Assembly (NCBI GenBank): GCA_964345295.1
Contig: CAYFQG010000016.1
Span: forward strand, 1-31,586
Reading direction: 5' to 3'
Length of the DNA: 31,586 nt
Origin: JASBZA01 sp964345295
Lineage (GTDB): Bacteria; Bacillota; Clostridia; Saccharofermentanales; Fastidiosipilaceae
Made by a program: the position numbers and the translations under genes. Shown here in pieces: positions 24,274-31,586 of the stretch. How positions within the stretch are numbered: position 1 is the stretch's first letter; each line of letters opens with the position of its first letter. The notes beneath the pieces are model-generated. The model worked only from the letters and a program-made list of their open reading frames with translations, searched no databases and was not told the origin of the DNA.

Positions 24274-25263
24274 TTAAGGATTAGTGCTTGACGGCATGGG
24301 AGTCGGAGTCACTTTAGGCTCGGCTTCCATCAAGCCCAGGGTCGGGTCATACCAACTATCAATGGACAAAAGAAGCTTTTCCAAAATCTCTTGTGACTTA
24401 GATCGATCTTCACTGTGGTAAACCAAAGCCAAATATTGCTCTCTTCCTACCATGTCCAAACTGTTTAAGAGCTGCTTTTCGCTTAAATCCAGAGCATAAA
24501 TATGCTCCTGTCCCCCTTCTCCTTCCGGTAAAAGCTCCGCCGATACAGTATAGTAGCAAGGCTTAATGGCATAAGTCGTAAAAAGCTCCGGCTTTTCTTC
24601 AGACAACTTGTTATAAAGATCGTCCATGGGCAAGAACAAACCTTCTTTGACCAGCGAGTCATACTGATCCTTATCCAGCAGGGCTATGTCGACTTTTTCG
24701 GCACCTGCCGCCATCAGCATACGCTTTACCATGGCGCCCACTTCGGCCTGGGGATCGACCACCTGCTGGTCTCCCTCTTTGCCGATGTAATTCAGCGTAA
24801 TAATGGGATGTTTGAGATCGGGATTTTGCTCACGAATAACATCCATAAGCTTGTAATCTTTCTCATCTAATACCTCACCACGCTTATAGAAGCGGCCAAA
24901 GGCAGATAATTGAAAATCAATAGGCTCATTCGTGGCGACCTGATAAATGCTAACAACAATTATGATTACGACGGCCAAAGTAATAAAGAAAGGGACCTTG
25001 CCGTAATCCCAAATATTCTTCCAATCTTTTCTTTTTTTGCCGAAGACCTCTTTTTCCATCTTGGGATCTACCGGTGCAGGCGGTTCGTAGCGGCCGGTCA
25101 AAATATCATAGGCCATGGTTACCTGGTCTATGCGCTTAAAAGTTTCCTCATCATCCTTGCCTCTGAGGCTCTTACTAATGAGTGTATAACGTCTCTCAAC
25201 GTCATATATAGTTGCATCTTCCGGCAGATTTAATATTTCTAAAGCTTCTTTTCTGGACAGCAC
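24274..25263 (-). CDS. Membrane-anchored protein with J-like N-terminal domain
   Basis: About 329 aa. Residues about 3-58 resemble a J domain (SRKEALEILNLPEDATIYDV...RIDQVTMAYDIL), but the HPD motif needed to stimulate DnaK is absent (LISKSLRGKDD stands there). One membrane helix (about 90-109) follows, then a roughly 210-residue domain, probably outside the cell, with a Pro/Thr-rich tail. No substrate motif recognised. The frame also opens at an ATG at 25284, but that has no ribosome site, while AGGGTGGAG (25272-25280) lies eight bases before the GTG at 25263, which is preferred. The gene follows the feo operon terminator. Confidence 0.65.
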   Translation of the reverse strand: MLSRKEALEILNLPEDATIYDVERRYTLISKSLRGKDDEETFKRIDQVTMAYDILTGRYEPPAPVDPKMEKEVFGKKRKDWKNIWDYGKVPFFITLAVVIIIVVSIYQVATNEPIDFQLSAFGRFYKRGEVLDEKDYKLMDVIREQNPDLKHPIITLNYIGKEGDQQVVDPQAEVGAMVKRMLMAAGAEKVDIALLDKDQYDSLVKEGLFLPMDDLYNKLSEEKPELFTTYAIKPCYYTVSAELLPEGEGGQEHIYALDLSEKQLLNSLDMVGREQYLALVYHSEDRSKSQEILEKLLLSIDSWYDPTLGLMEAEPKVTPTPMPSSTNP

Positions 25264-25302
25264 CTTTAAGTCTCCACCCTTCATACGCTCATAAATAAAA
25301 AT

Positions 25303-25333
25303 AAATAGAGCAGTTCTGATAACTGCTCTATTT
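25303..25333 (-). terminator. Terminator of the feo operon
   Basis: A perfect 13-bp stem, AAATAGAGCAGTT (25303-25315) with AACTGCTCTATTT (25321-25333), with a 5-base loop. On the minus strand it is followed by a T-rich run. Confidence 0.93.
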
Positions 25334-25373
25334 TAACAAATTTTTAGAACTTTTAGCCATTAGGACCTTTTCT

Positions 25374-25592
25374 TTATACTTCGTTCTTATTCTCCGCCTG
25401 ACTTGGGCATGTTCTTTGCCCGGACGGACATCCGTGGGCCGCCAAGCAATTATCTGCCTCAGGGCAACCGATACAGGCAATAGAATGGCCTTTTTTCTTT
25501 CGTTTATAAAAATACCGTATGATAGAAATAATAATCACAGCCAGTAAAGTAATGACAAAGATATCACACCAATGTGAACGAATAAAAGGCAT
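25374..25592 (-). CDS. FeoB-associated Cys-rich membrane protein
   Basis: 72 aa. One membrane helix (about 9-28) is followed by a basic stretch (YKRKKKG) and a cysteine cluster C-x2-C-x5-C-x5-C-x6-C near the end. This matches the small FeoB-associated Cys-rich proteins found after feoB in Bacillota; an iron-handling or FeoC-like role is supposed but not shown. A longer frame begins six codons earlier, but AAGGAGGGGG overlaps those codons and lies just before the ATG at 25592, which is the start. It follows feoB by 25 bases and ends before a strong terminator. Confidence 0.88.
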   Translation of the reverse strand: MPFIRSHWCDIFVITLLAVIIISIIRYFYKRKKKGHSIACIGCPEADNCLAAHGCPSGQRTCPSQAENKNEV

Positions 25593-25617
25593 AAAGTCCC
25601 CCTCCTTCATTTATGTA

Positions 25618-27807
25618 TTATGCCCTAAAAGCAGGCTGAACGCCGATACTTGGAACTCTTCTGTCGGCTTGTGGACGAAAAATAAGGTAGAGCCAAACAA
25701 GAAGTACTACTATTGCGACTCCTGTCCACAAGTTGAAAACGCCGCCCGATAAGAATGTTGCCAGCTGATAGAAGATTAAGGAGAAAGAATAGGCATATAG
25801 GGTCTGATAGAAGACTCCGAATAAGGTCCACGATGCAGATCCTAGCTCTCTGTGCATAGCACCGATAGCGGCAAAACAAGGTGCACATAAAAGATTGAAG
25901 GCCAGGAAGGAGAAACCCGTAATAAGCGTATAGTGGCTTGTCACGGCCGAAAGAGCCGACCAGGAGCCCTCCTCAATTAAGCCTAAAATATCACCTTGAA
26001 CACCAAAAATGATAGCAAAGGTCGTCATCACGTTTTCTTTGGCCAGAAGCCCGGTAAAGGTGGCAACCGTGGACTGCCAATCACCGAAACCCAAAGGAAT
26101 AAATATCCAGGCTAAAGCGTTTCCGATTTTGGCCAAAAAGGACTGATTAATTTCCACTTCGCCTATGCCTTGTCCTGTCCAACCGTAGCTTTGCAAAAAC
26201 CAAATAGCCATGCTGGACAAAAGAATGATGGTTCCGGCCTTTTTGATGAAGGACAAAAGCCTTTCTCCGACCGCCTGTGCGACCCCCTTGACGGAAGGCA
26301 AACGATATTCCGGCAGTTCCATAATAAACGGAGCGGGATCTCCGTTGAAACGCTTAGTTTTTTTCAGGACAATGCCGGTTAAAATAACGGAACAAATCCC
26401 CATGAAGTAGGTAAGTGGAGCAAACCACCACCCTCCGTTAAAGATAGCACCAGCTACGAAAGCAATAATAGGAAGTTTGGCCGAACAAGGCATAAAGGAG
26501 CAACTGATGGCAGTCATACGGCGGTCGGTTTCATGCTCGATAGTCCTAGAAGCCATTATGCCCGGAACCGAACAACCGGTCCCTATCAGCATAGGAATAA
26601 AGGATTTACCGGATAGGCCGAATTTTCTGAATACACGATCTAAGACAAAGGCAATCCGTGCCATATAACCGCATTGTTCCAGCATTGCCAGCATAATAAA
26701 AAGGGTTGCCATTTGCGGCAAAAAGCCGATAACTGCTCCGACCCCCGGTATGATACCGTCAGAAACCAGAGAAACCAACCAAGACGACGTACCTATGCTT
26801 TCTAATAGCTTTCTGGAACCTTCTTGGGCCCATTCCGCCACCACAACATCATTCACAAAATCGGTCATAAGAGTTCCGATGGTAGATATAGAGATAAAAT
26901 AGACCACAAACATAACTGCTACAAAAATAGGCAGAGCTAAAATGCGATGGGTAACGACCTTGTCGATTTTATCGGTAATACTAATTGTGTCGACTGTCTT
27001 TCTTACATAAATTTGCTTCATAATACCGGCAATATAATCGTATCGAGCCGATGAGATAATCGACTGTCCGTCATCATCCAAGGCATCTTCAACGTCTTGT
27101 AATGTGCTCATCTCATCATTATTTAAATTCATTTTGTTTTGGAGAAGACTATCTCGTTCAAAAATTTTGATAGAAAGCCAACGCAAAGGTAAAGCACTAT
27201 AGGGGGACTTTCTTAAGTCTACAAAACGTCCGCCTTCTAGTTCCTGCTCCATATTGCTTAACCAATAATCGACCACCGGATTCAAAGGTAAAGTAAAAGT
27301 ACTTTGATTAGGTTTTTGGACTTGTTGTTCTACTTTTTCAACCAGTTGTTCAATATTCTTTTCTTGCAAAGCTGAAATCTCCACAACAGGACAGTCAAAT
27401 ATTTTCGATAAATTATCGGCATTAAAACTGTCGCCTCTTTTGGCCACCAGGTCCATCATATTGGCCGCAATGACCATGGGAATCCCCAACTCTAGCATTT
27501 GAGTGGTTAAATAAAGATTACGTTCGAGATTGGATACATCGATAATGTTGATTATTGCATCCGGTCTCTGAGATATTAAATAATCTCTGGCAATACGTTC
27601 TTCTTGCGTATAGGGAGATAAGGAATAAATACCCGGCAAGTCCACCAATATAACAGATTTGGATTGCCTTATCTTCCCTTCTTTTTTCTCAACCGTAACC
27701 CCCGGCCAATTTCCCACATGCTGGGTCGAGCCGGTTAAAGCATTAAATAAGGTAGTCTTACCTGAGTTGGGGTTTCCTACCAAAGCCACACGATAAGTTT
27801 TCATCAT
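25618..27807 (-). CDS. feoB: Ferrous iron transporter FeoB
   Basis: About 729 aa inner-membrane Fe(II) transporter with an N-terminal GTPase domain. G1 is GNPNSGKT (about 11-18), G3 is DLPG, G4 is NMMD and G5 lies at EISAL. The helical spacer domain follows to about residue 270. The membrane core has both Cys-containing gate motifs: IGTGCSVPGIMASR and the later LLCAPCFAAIGAMHREL. Two ATG codons follow a GTG at 27808; the first ATG is eight bases after GAGGAG and is taken as start. It is third in the operon after two feoA genes, with a separate operator-like element (27839-27856) just upstream. Confidence 0.97.
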   Translation of the reverse strand: MMKTYRVALVGNPNSGKTTLFNALTGSTQHVGNWPGVTVEKKEGKIRQSKSVILVDLPGIYSLSPYTQEERIARDYLISQRPDAIINIIDVSNLERNLYLTTQMLELGIPMVIAANMMDLVAKRGDSFNADNLSKIFDCPVVEISALQEKNIEQLVEKVEQQVQKPNQSTFTLPLNPVVDYWLSNMEQELEGGRFVDLRKSPYSALPLRWLSIKIFERDSLLQNKMNLNNDEMSTLQDVEDALDDDGQSIISSARYDYIAGIMKQIYVRKTVDTISITDKIDKVVTHRILALPIFVAVMFVVYFISISTIGTLMTDFVNDVVVAEWAQEGSRKLLESIGTSSWLVSLVSDGIIPGVGAVIGFLPQMATLFIMLAMLEQCGYMARIAFVLDRVFRKFGLSGKSFIPMLIGTGCSVPGIMASRTIEHETDRRMTAISCSFMPCSAKLPIIAFVAGAIFNGGWWFAPLTYFMGICSVILTGIVLKKTKRFNGDPAPFIMELPEYRLPSVKGVAQAVGERLLSFIKKAGTIILLSSMAIWFLQSYGWTGQGIGEVEINQSFLAKIGNALAWIFIPLGFGDWQSTVATFTGLLAKENVMTTFAIIFGVQGDILGLIEEGSWSALSAVTSHYTLITGFSFLAFNLLCAPCFAAIGAMHRELGSASWTLFGVFYQTLYAYSFSLIFYQLATFLSGGVFNLWTGVAIVVLLVWLYLIFRPQADRRVPSIGVQPAFRA

Positions 27808-27838
27808 CACATCTACTCCTCATTCTCCTCTTGGTTGT

Positions 27839-27856
27839 AGTTAGTATAGGCTAACT
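27839..27856 (-). promoter_or_regulatory. DtxR-like operator candidate in front of feoB
   Basis: AGTTAG-N6-CTAACT lies between feoA and feoB. On the minus strand it contains TATACT, a possible -10 box, though no -35 is clear. It has the same design as the two elements at the main feo promoter. Confidence 0.6.
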
Positions 27857-27870
27857 AAGGTGTAAAAAAA

Positions 27871-28095
27871 TTATCTCAGCTCAACTTCAATATTCGCAGC
27901 ATCCTCTTTACGAATACTAAGCTCATAGGATTTTACAGATATTTGTAAGGGATCTCCCAAAGGAGCTACTTTAATATAGTCAAGCTTCGTTCCCTCAACT
28001 ATTCCCATATCCATAAAGCGTCTTTTTAGAGGTCCATTTCCTCTAACCTTCTTAATGATTGCCTGTTCTCCGGGCTTCATATCCGACAAAGTCAT
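27871..28095 (-). CDS. feoA: FeoA-family protein (second copy)
   Basis: 74 aa, a complete SH3-like FeoA domain: LSDMKPGEQAIIKKVRGNG, RRFMDMGIVEGTKLDYIKVAPLGDP, then the ELSIRKEDAANIEV strand. FeoA is a cytoplasmic partner of FeoB needed for Fe(II) uptake. This copy is the closer match to the canonical family (the MGI...APLGDP core). It lies 17 bases after the first copy and 63 bases before feoB, with GAAAGGAG upstream of the ATG. Confidence 0.93.
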   Translation of the reverse strand: MTLSDMKPGEQAIIKKVRGNGPLKRRFMDMGIVEGTKLDYIKVAPLGDPLQISVKSYELSIRKEDAANIEVELR

Positions 28096-28112
28096 AAAAT
28101 CTCCTTTCTCTT

Positions 28113-28337
28113 CTAAGCAGCTTTAGCTTCAACTATTATTTTTTCGGCTAATTTTCCGCTGATTCCCATACGACACTGCTTAAGTAAAACAATAAAATTA
28201 GATTGACTATTTTTAATAATCTTCACTTCCGAACCGGGAACGAATCCCATGTTATTAAGTTGATTACATACATGATCTCTGCCTAGTAAAGCAATGATTC
28301 TGTATGTGAGACCTTCCTGACCCATAGCTAAAGACAT
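28113..28337 (-). CDS. FeoA-family protein (first copy)
   Basis: 74 aa, a divergent FeoA/SH3-like domain: YRIIALLGRDHVCNQLNNMGFVPGSEVKIIKNS, then RMGISGKLAEKIIVE. The family APLGDP segment is replaced by SQSNFIVLLK. Two short FeoA proteins before FeoB occur in Bacillota and may act together. It is the first gene after the main feo promoter, with AAGGAG eight bases before the ATG. Confidence 0.88.
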   Translation of the reverse strand: MSLAMGQEGLTYRIIALLGRDHVCNQLNNMGFVPGSEVKIIKNSQSNFIVLLKQCRMGISGKLAEKIIVEAKAA

Positions 28338-28370
28338 ACCGGTGCTCCTTTTTGAATAAATATGCTAGAT

Positions 28371-28388
28371 AGTTAGCCACTGCTAACC
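28371..28388 (-). promoter_or_regulatory. DtxR-like operator candidate, start-site side
   Basis: AGTTAG-N6-CTAACC, with a core GTTAGC-CACT-GCTAAC palindrome. It lies just downstream of the -10 box, around the expected start site and leader. Confidence 0.65.
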
Positions 28389-28397
28389 TCTGTAAGG

Positions 28398-28426
28398 ATT
28401 GTAAGTTAGGTTACGTTAACTGTCAA
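28398..28426 (-). promoter_or_regulatory. Main feo promoter
   Basis: On the minus strand a perfect TTGACA (28421-28426) and TACAAT (28398-28403) are exactly 17 bases apart. Confidence 0.85.
28404..28421 (-). promoter_or_regulatory. DtxR-like operator candidate, spacer side
   Basis: AGTTAG-N6-TTAACT fills the spacer between the -35 and -10 boxes and includes a TTAGGTTA half-site like that of DtxR/IdeR operators. A bound repressor would block RNA polymerase. Confidence 0.65.
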
Positions 28427-28463
28427 CAAAGTGTGCTTAATAATTTACAGACAGATTGAGCTT

Positions 28464-28481
28464 TAGTGATTTAAATCACTA
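28464..28481. promoter_or_regulatory. Perfect 18-bp palindrome, Crp/Fnr-type core
   Basis: TAGTGATTTAAATCACTA is a perfect 18-bp palindrome. Its core GTGA-N6-TCAC has the layout of Crp/Fnr-family sites. Its centre is about 81 bases upstream of the predicted feo start site. The rest of 28427-28511 shows no gene. Confidence 0.55.
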
Positions 28482-28515
28482 GTGTTTCTTTAATAAAAGA
28501 TAAGACTTTTAATGC

Positions 28516-28545
28516 AAAAAAAGAAGGAGCATTAAGGCTCCTTCT
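28516..28545 (-). terminator. Terminator of lon
   Basis: A 9-bp stem, AGAAGGAGC (28522-28530) with GCTCCTTCT (28537-28545), with a 6-base loop. On the minus strand it is followed by seven T. Confidence 0.93.
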
Positions 28546-28572
28546 CTTTCTGCTAAACCTAATATAGGATGC

Positions 28573-30972
28573 TTATTTAAAAATATGATCTAAAAGTTCC
28601 TGTCCCGATGAGACCTGAATAATCTCTAGGCGATCTAAGACCTCAGGGGCAACCTCATCTAAGTCGCGGCCGTTTTCTTCCGGTATAAAAACCTTCTTAA
28701 TTCCGGCACGGTCTGCTGCTATCAGTTTCTCCTTCAAGCCGCCAATCGGTAAAACCCTGCCGCTCAAAGTTATTTCCCCTGTCATAGCCAGGTCGGCATT
28801 AACTTTAGTTTTGGTAATTGCCGATAGGACAGCTGTCGTTAGAGTAACCCCGGCAGAGGGTCCGTCTTTGGGTACAGCGCCCGCCGGCACATGCACGTGG
28901 ATATCATGCTTATCGAAATAATCTTCTTCGATTTTAAACTGGTCACTCAAACTTCTGACATAGGCCAATGCAACTTGGCAGGACTCCTGCATGACATCAC
29001 CAAGCTGGCCGGTGATATTGAGTCTTCCCTTACCCGGCATAACTTGGGCTTCAATCTCCAGTGTGTCACCGCCTGCTGCGGTCCAAGCCAAGCCTCTGAC
29101 CAGGCCTACGCGCGCCTGGCGGCCCACCTTGTCATAGAAATACTTTGGCTTACCCGCATAATCTATCAGATTATCTTTGGTCACCGTAATTTTCTCAACA
29201 GCTTCTCCTCTGTCCTTCTTACCGGCTATCTCCAATGCTGCCTTACGGCACACTTTGCCCAAGACACGTTCCAGCTGCCTGACACCGGCTTCAGCCGTAT
29301 AGTTGTTAATGAGGTCTAGGATGGCCGATTTATAGACCGTTAAGTCTTTAGAAGTCAAGGCATTTTCTTCTAACTGCTTAGGAAGCAAATGACGCCTGGC
29401 AATCTGATATTTCTCAATCAGTGTATAGCCATTGAGTTCGATAATTTCCATGCGGTCCAGTAAAGGCTGAGGAATCAAATCACGTCGGTTAGCCGTTGTA
29501 ATAAAGAGCACCTGAGAAAGGTCATAGGGAACCTCTAAATAGTGGTCTCTGAAGTTATTGTTCTGCTCAGGATCCAAGACTTCCAGCAAGGCCGAAGTCG
29601 GATCTCCCTTATAATCGGAAGACAATTTGTCAATCTCATCCATAAGAATCAAGGGATTGTCCGATCCTGCTTGAATCAGGGCATTAATAATACGACCGGG
29701 CATGGCACCGATATAGGTTTTACGGTGGCCCCTAATCTCCGCTTCATCCGTCACACCGCCCAGAGACATTCGAACATAGTCACGTCCCATGGCTTTAGCA
29801 ATGGAAGCTGCAATAGAAGTCTTACCAACACCCGGAGGACCCACTAAACATAAGATAGGGCCCTTTGACTCCTTCTCCCCTTTTTCCGCTCTCAACTTCT
29901 GGACAGCGATGAACTCAAGGATTCGTTCCTTCACATCATACAGCGCATAGTGGTCTTTATTGAGGGCCTTCTCAATCCGATCAATATTGTAGTTGACAGG
30001 CCGTATCTTACCCCAAGATAAATCAAAGATGGTATCCAAATAGGACCTGGTCAGGCCGATTTCCGGGCTCTGGCTGGGATAGAGACTTAGCTTATGGATT
30101 TCTTTGAGGATTTTTTCCTTATACTTGTCTTCTAAATCGATCGCCTCAAGTTTTTCTTCATATTCTTCGATCACCCGGTCCGGACTGGCATCATCGCCTA
30201 ATTCTTCGGAAATCACACGAATCTGTTCTCTTAGAAAATAGTCCCGTTGGTTTTTATCCACATTCAAGCGGACCTTGGCTTCAATCTCTTTCTCCAGACG
30301 GTTTAAGTTAATATTGACGGCAAGTCTTTCCAGAAGAGTATCTAAACGTTCCTGCAAGTCGGTTAAATTAAGATAGTTCTGTCTATCATCCGCATCCGTC
30401 AGAATCTGTCCGGCCACACGATCTACAAAACGTCCGTCATCCTTTTCCGCTTCAAACTGCGTCAGACTTTCCGGACTTTGACGGTTGGATTCCAAGCTAT
30501 AGGTCCTGAAAAGGTCCTCCAAGACACGTCTTTTGGCCGCAACATGCATGAGTTCAGAAGGCGACATAGGCTCTTCTCTCAAGAGTTGAATATTAGGAAC
30601 ATCGCTGTAATCAATATCCGATAAAGGTCTATGCTCATAAAAGTCCAGCACCTCATCAGTCAGCTGAATCCTTCTAAGACCTTGTAAGGTAACCCTTAAG
30701 ATACCGGTATTATTGACCTCTATGACTTGCTCCACTTTGGCCAAAGCACCGACCTTCTCTAAATCATGATAGGAGGGTAATTCGTCATCGCCGTCTTTCT
30801 GACTGAATACAGCTAAGAACAAATCATCTTCCACTGCAGTCTCAACTGCTTCTTTCGATTGCTCACGCTGAACATCCAAAGTAATTTTGAGTTCGGGCAT
30901 AAGCACGATATTGCGCAAGGCTAAAACAGGGAGGGTCAATTCATCCAGATTTATTAAATTATCTTCCGTCAT
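28573..30972 (-). CDS. lon: ATP-dependent protease Lon
   Basis: 799 aa cytoplasmic AAA+ protease that degrades misfolded and regulatory proteins. An N-terminal substrate-binding domain (from LPVLALRNIVLMP) is followed by a coiled region, the AAA+ module with Walker A GPPGVGKT (378-385) and Walker B LILMDEIDK, and the protease domain with catalytic Ser706 in KDGPSAGVT and Lys749 in GGLKEKL. A longer frame opens at 31032, but its first 20 codons run through the tuf terminator hairpin and would be MKLLSRFRLRGF..., with no Lon homology. The ATG at 30972 is the start, with GGAAG about ten bases upstream. No clear promoter lies between the tuf terminator and lon. Confidence 0.97.
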   Translation of the reverse strand: MTEDNLINLDELTLPVLALRNIVLMPELKITLDVQREQSKEAVETAVEDDLFLAVFSQKDGDDELPSYHDLEKVGALAKVEQVIEVNNTGILRVTLQGLRRIQLTDEVLDFYEHRPLSDIDYSDVPNIQLLREEPMSPSELMHVAAKRRVLEDLFRTYSLESNRQSPESLTQFEAEKDDGRFVDRVAGQILTDADDRQNYLNLTDLQERLDTLLERLAVNINLNRLEKEIEAKVRLNVDKNQRDYFLREQIRVISEELGDDASPDRVIEEYEEKLEAIDLEDKYKEKILKEIHKLSLYPSQSPEIGLTRSYLDTIFDLSWGKIRPVNYNIDRIEKALNKDHYALYDVKERILEFIAVQKLRAEKGEKESKGPILCLVGPPGVGKTSIAASIAKAMGRDYVRMSLGGVTDEAEIRGHRKTYIGAMPGRIINALIQAGSDNPLILMDEIDKLSSDYKGDPTSALLEVLDPEQNNNFRDHYLEVPYDLSQVLFITTANRRDLIPQPLLDRMEIIELNGYTLIEKYQIARRHLLPKQLEENALTSKDLTVYKSAILDLINNYTAEAGVRQLERVLGKVCRKAALEIAGKKDRGEAVEKITVTKDNLIDYAGKPKYFYDKVGRQARVGLVRGLAWTAAGGDTLEIEAQVMPGKGRLNITGQLGDVMQESCQVALAYVRSLSDQFKIEEDYFDKHDIHVHVPAGAVPKDGPSAGVTLTTAVLSAITKTKVNADLAMTGEITLSGRVLPIGGLKEKLIAADRAGIKKVFIPEENGRDLDEVAPEVLDRLEIIQVSSGQELLDHIFK

Positions 30973-30994
30973 ATCACTTTTACTTCCATTACAT

Positions 30995-31030
30995 AAAAAG
31001 CCCCTGAGCCGGAAACGGCTCAAGAGCTTC
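30995..31030 (-). terminator. Terminator of tuf
   Basis: TGAGCCG (31005-31011) pairs with CGGCTCA (31016-31022) around four bases. An outer AAGC/GCTT pair of arms follows after a small internal loop. On the minus strand a T5 run follows. It lies 35 bases after the tuf stop. Confidence 0.88.
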
Positions 31031-31064
31031 AAAACTAAGTATCAGTTAAAAAGATTCAGAGTAA

Positions 31065-31586
31065 TTACTCGTTAATCTTGGTAACAGTACCGGCACCTAC
31101 GGTGTGGCCACCTTCGCGGATAGCGAAACGCATACCTTGCTCCATAGCAACCGGAGTAATGAGCTTAACGTCGATTTCAATGTTGTCACCGGGCATTACC
31201 ATGTCGGTTCCTTCGGGGAGGTTCATAACACCGGTAACGTCAGTTGTTCTGAAGAAGAACTGAGGACGATAACCGGAGAAGAAAGGCTTATGACGGCCAC
31301 CTTCAGCCTGAGTCAGAACGTAAATCTGGCCGTTGAAATCGGTATGAGGGGTGATGGTACCGGGCTTAGCGATAACCTGTCCACGCTCGATAGCGGTACG
31401 GTCAATACCACGGAGCAGAGCACCGACGTTGTCACCAGCACGAGCTTCTTCGAGCATCTTGTGGAACATCTCGAGACCGGTAATGGTGGTAGTTCTGGGC
31501 TCATCCTGCAGACCGACGACTTCAGCCTGGTCACCGACCTTCATGGTACCACGCTCAACACGGCCTGTACCAATTGTTCCACGACC
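31065..31586 (-). CDS. tuf: Elongation factor Tu, 3' part (5' end outside window)
   Basis: The last 173 codons and stop of EF-Tu, which delivers aminoacyl-tRNA to the ribosome. The frame is open to the window edge and begins GRGTIGTGRVERGTM, the start of domain II. Domain II (KVGDQAEVVGL, GDNVGALLRGIDR, ERGQVIAKPG) and domain III (GYRPQFFFRTTDVTG, MVMPGDN, RFAIREGGHTVGAGTV) are intact. The GTPase domain lies to the right of the window. The ATG at 31544 is internal, not a start. Confidence 0.97.
   Translation of the reverse strand, partial: GRGTIGTGRVERGTMKVGDQAEVVGLQDEPRTTTITGLEMFHKMLEEARAGDNVGALLRGIDRTAIERGQVIAKPGTITPHTDFNGQIYVLTQAEGGRHKPFFSGYRPQFFFRTTDVTGVMNLPEGTDMVMPGDNIEIDVKLITPVAMEQGMRFAIREGGHTVGAGTVTKINE

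Noticed and set aside
28338..28572. Possible riboswitch or small RNA in the feo-lon interval
   Set aside because: The interval is fully explained by a promoter, two operator-like sites, a palindrome without a loop and the lon terminator; no conserved riboswitch layout is seen.
30973..31032. 20-codon N-terminal extension of Lon
   Set aside because: It is the tuf terminator hairpin read as protein, with no Lon homology and no ribosome site.

Overview
The window looks like a chromosomal segment of a Bacillota organism, most likely class Clostridia, from a draft or metagenome assembly. The evidence is the gene families: a HemZ-type radical-SAM enzyme, a SepF/YggS group next to an aluminium-resistance-type PLP enzyme and an HlyD-like protein, a FeoB-associated Cys-rich protein, Lon beside tuf, strong AGGAGG ribosome sites and tRNA genes with encoded CCA. 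There is one 100-N assembly gap at 17331-17430. I see no phage, transposon, CRISPR array or riboswitch. Nearly all genes are on the minus strand. No stretch above 300 bases lacks a gene.

Layout: 14-703 (+) is a Crp/Fnr-family regulator. It is followed by tRNA-Gly(TCC), tRNA-Arg(TCT) and a strong terminator. From 9143 down to 1070 (-) lies a tightly packed six-gene unit: DUF3810 membrane metalloprotease-like protein, HemZ, a shikimate-kinase-like P-loop kinase, a Ppx/GppA-like protein, polyphosphate kinase PPK1 and a membrane-anchored protein with two CAP-like domains. From 13518 down to 9339 (-) come the aluminium-resistance/methionine-gamma-lyase-like enzyme, an HlyD-like membrane protein, YggS and SepF. 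SepF also has its own good promoter. From 16133 to 13602 (-) is a metal-efflux operon: an ArsR/SmtB sensor and a Zn/Cd/Pb-type P1B ATPase, behind a near-consensus promoter with an operator-like repeat.

16318-18286 (+) holds a GH38-type glycosidase broken by the gap and a DUF1461 membrane protein, convergent with a YhhN/TMEM86-like membrane protein. Next (-) come a lipoprotein HtrA protease, a zinc-ribbon membrane protein, pyruvate kinase and an unknown membrane protein. An RsuA-type pseudouridine synthase (+) faces a membrane-anchored J-like protein (-). The right end holds the ferrous-iron operon feoA-feoA-feoB-Cys-rich protein, then lon and the 3' part of tuf.

The most interesting regulatory structure is at feo. 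Three 18-bp elements share AGTTAG-N6-YTAAC[T/C]: two at the main promoter and one in front of feoB. A perfect 18-bp palindrome with a GTGA-N6-TCAC core lies about 80 bp upstream of the predicted start. This suggests combined DtxR-like and Crp/Fnr-like control. The second point of interest is the polyphosphate operon, whose Ppx-like and kinase-like members have both lost canonical residues. Several apparent starts were moved downstream on ribosome-site evidence, most notably for lon, where the longer frame runs through the tuf terminator.
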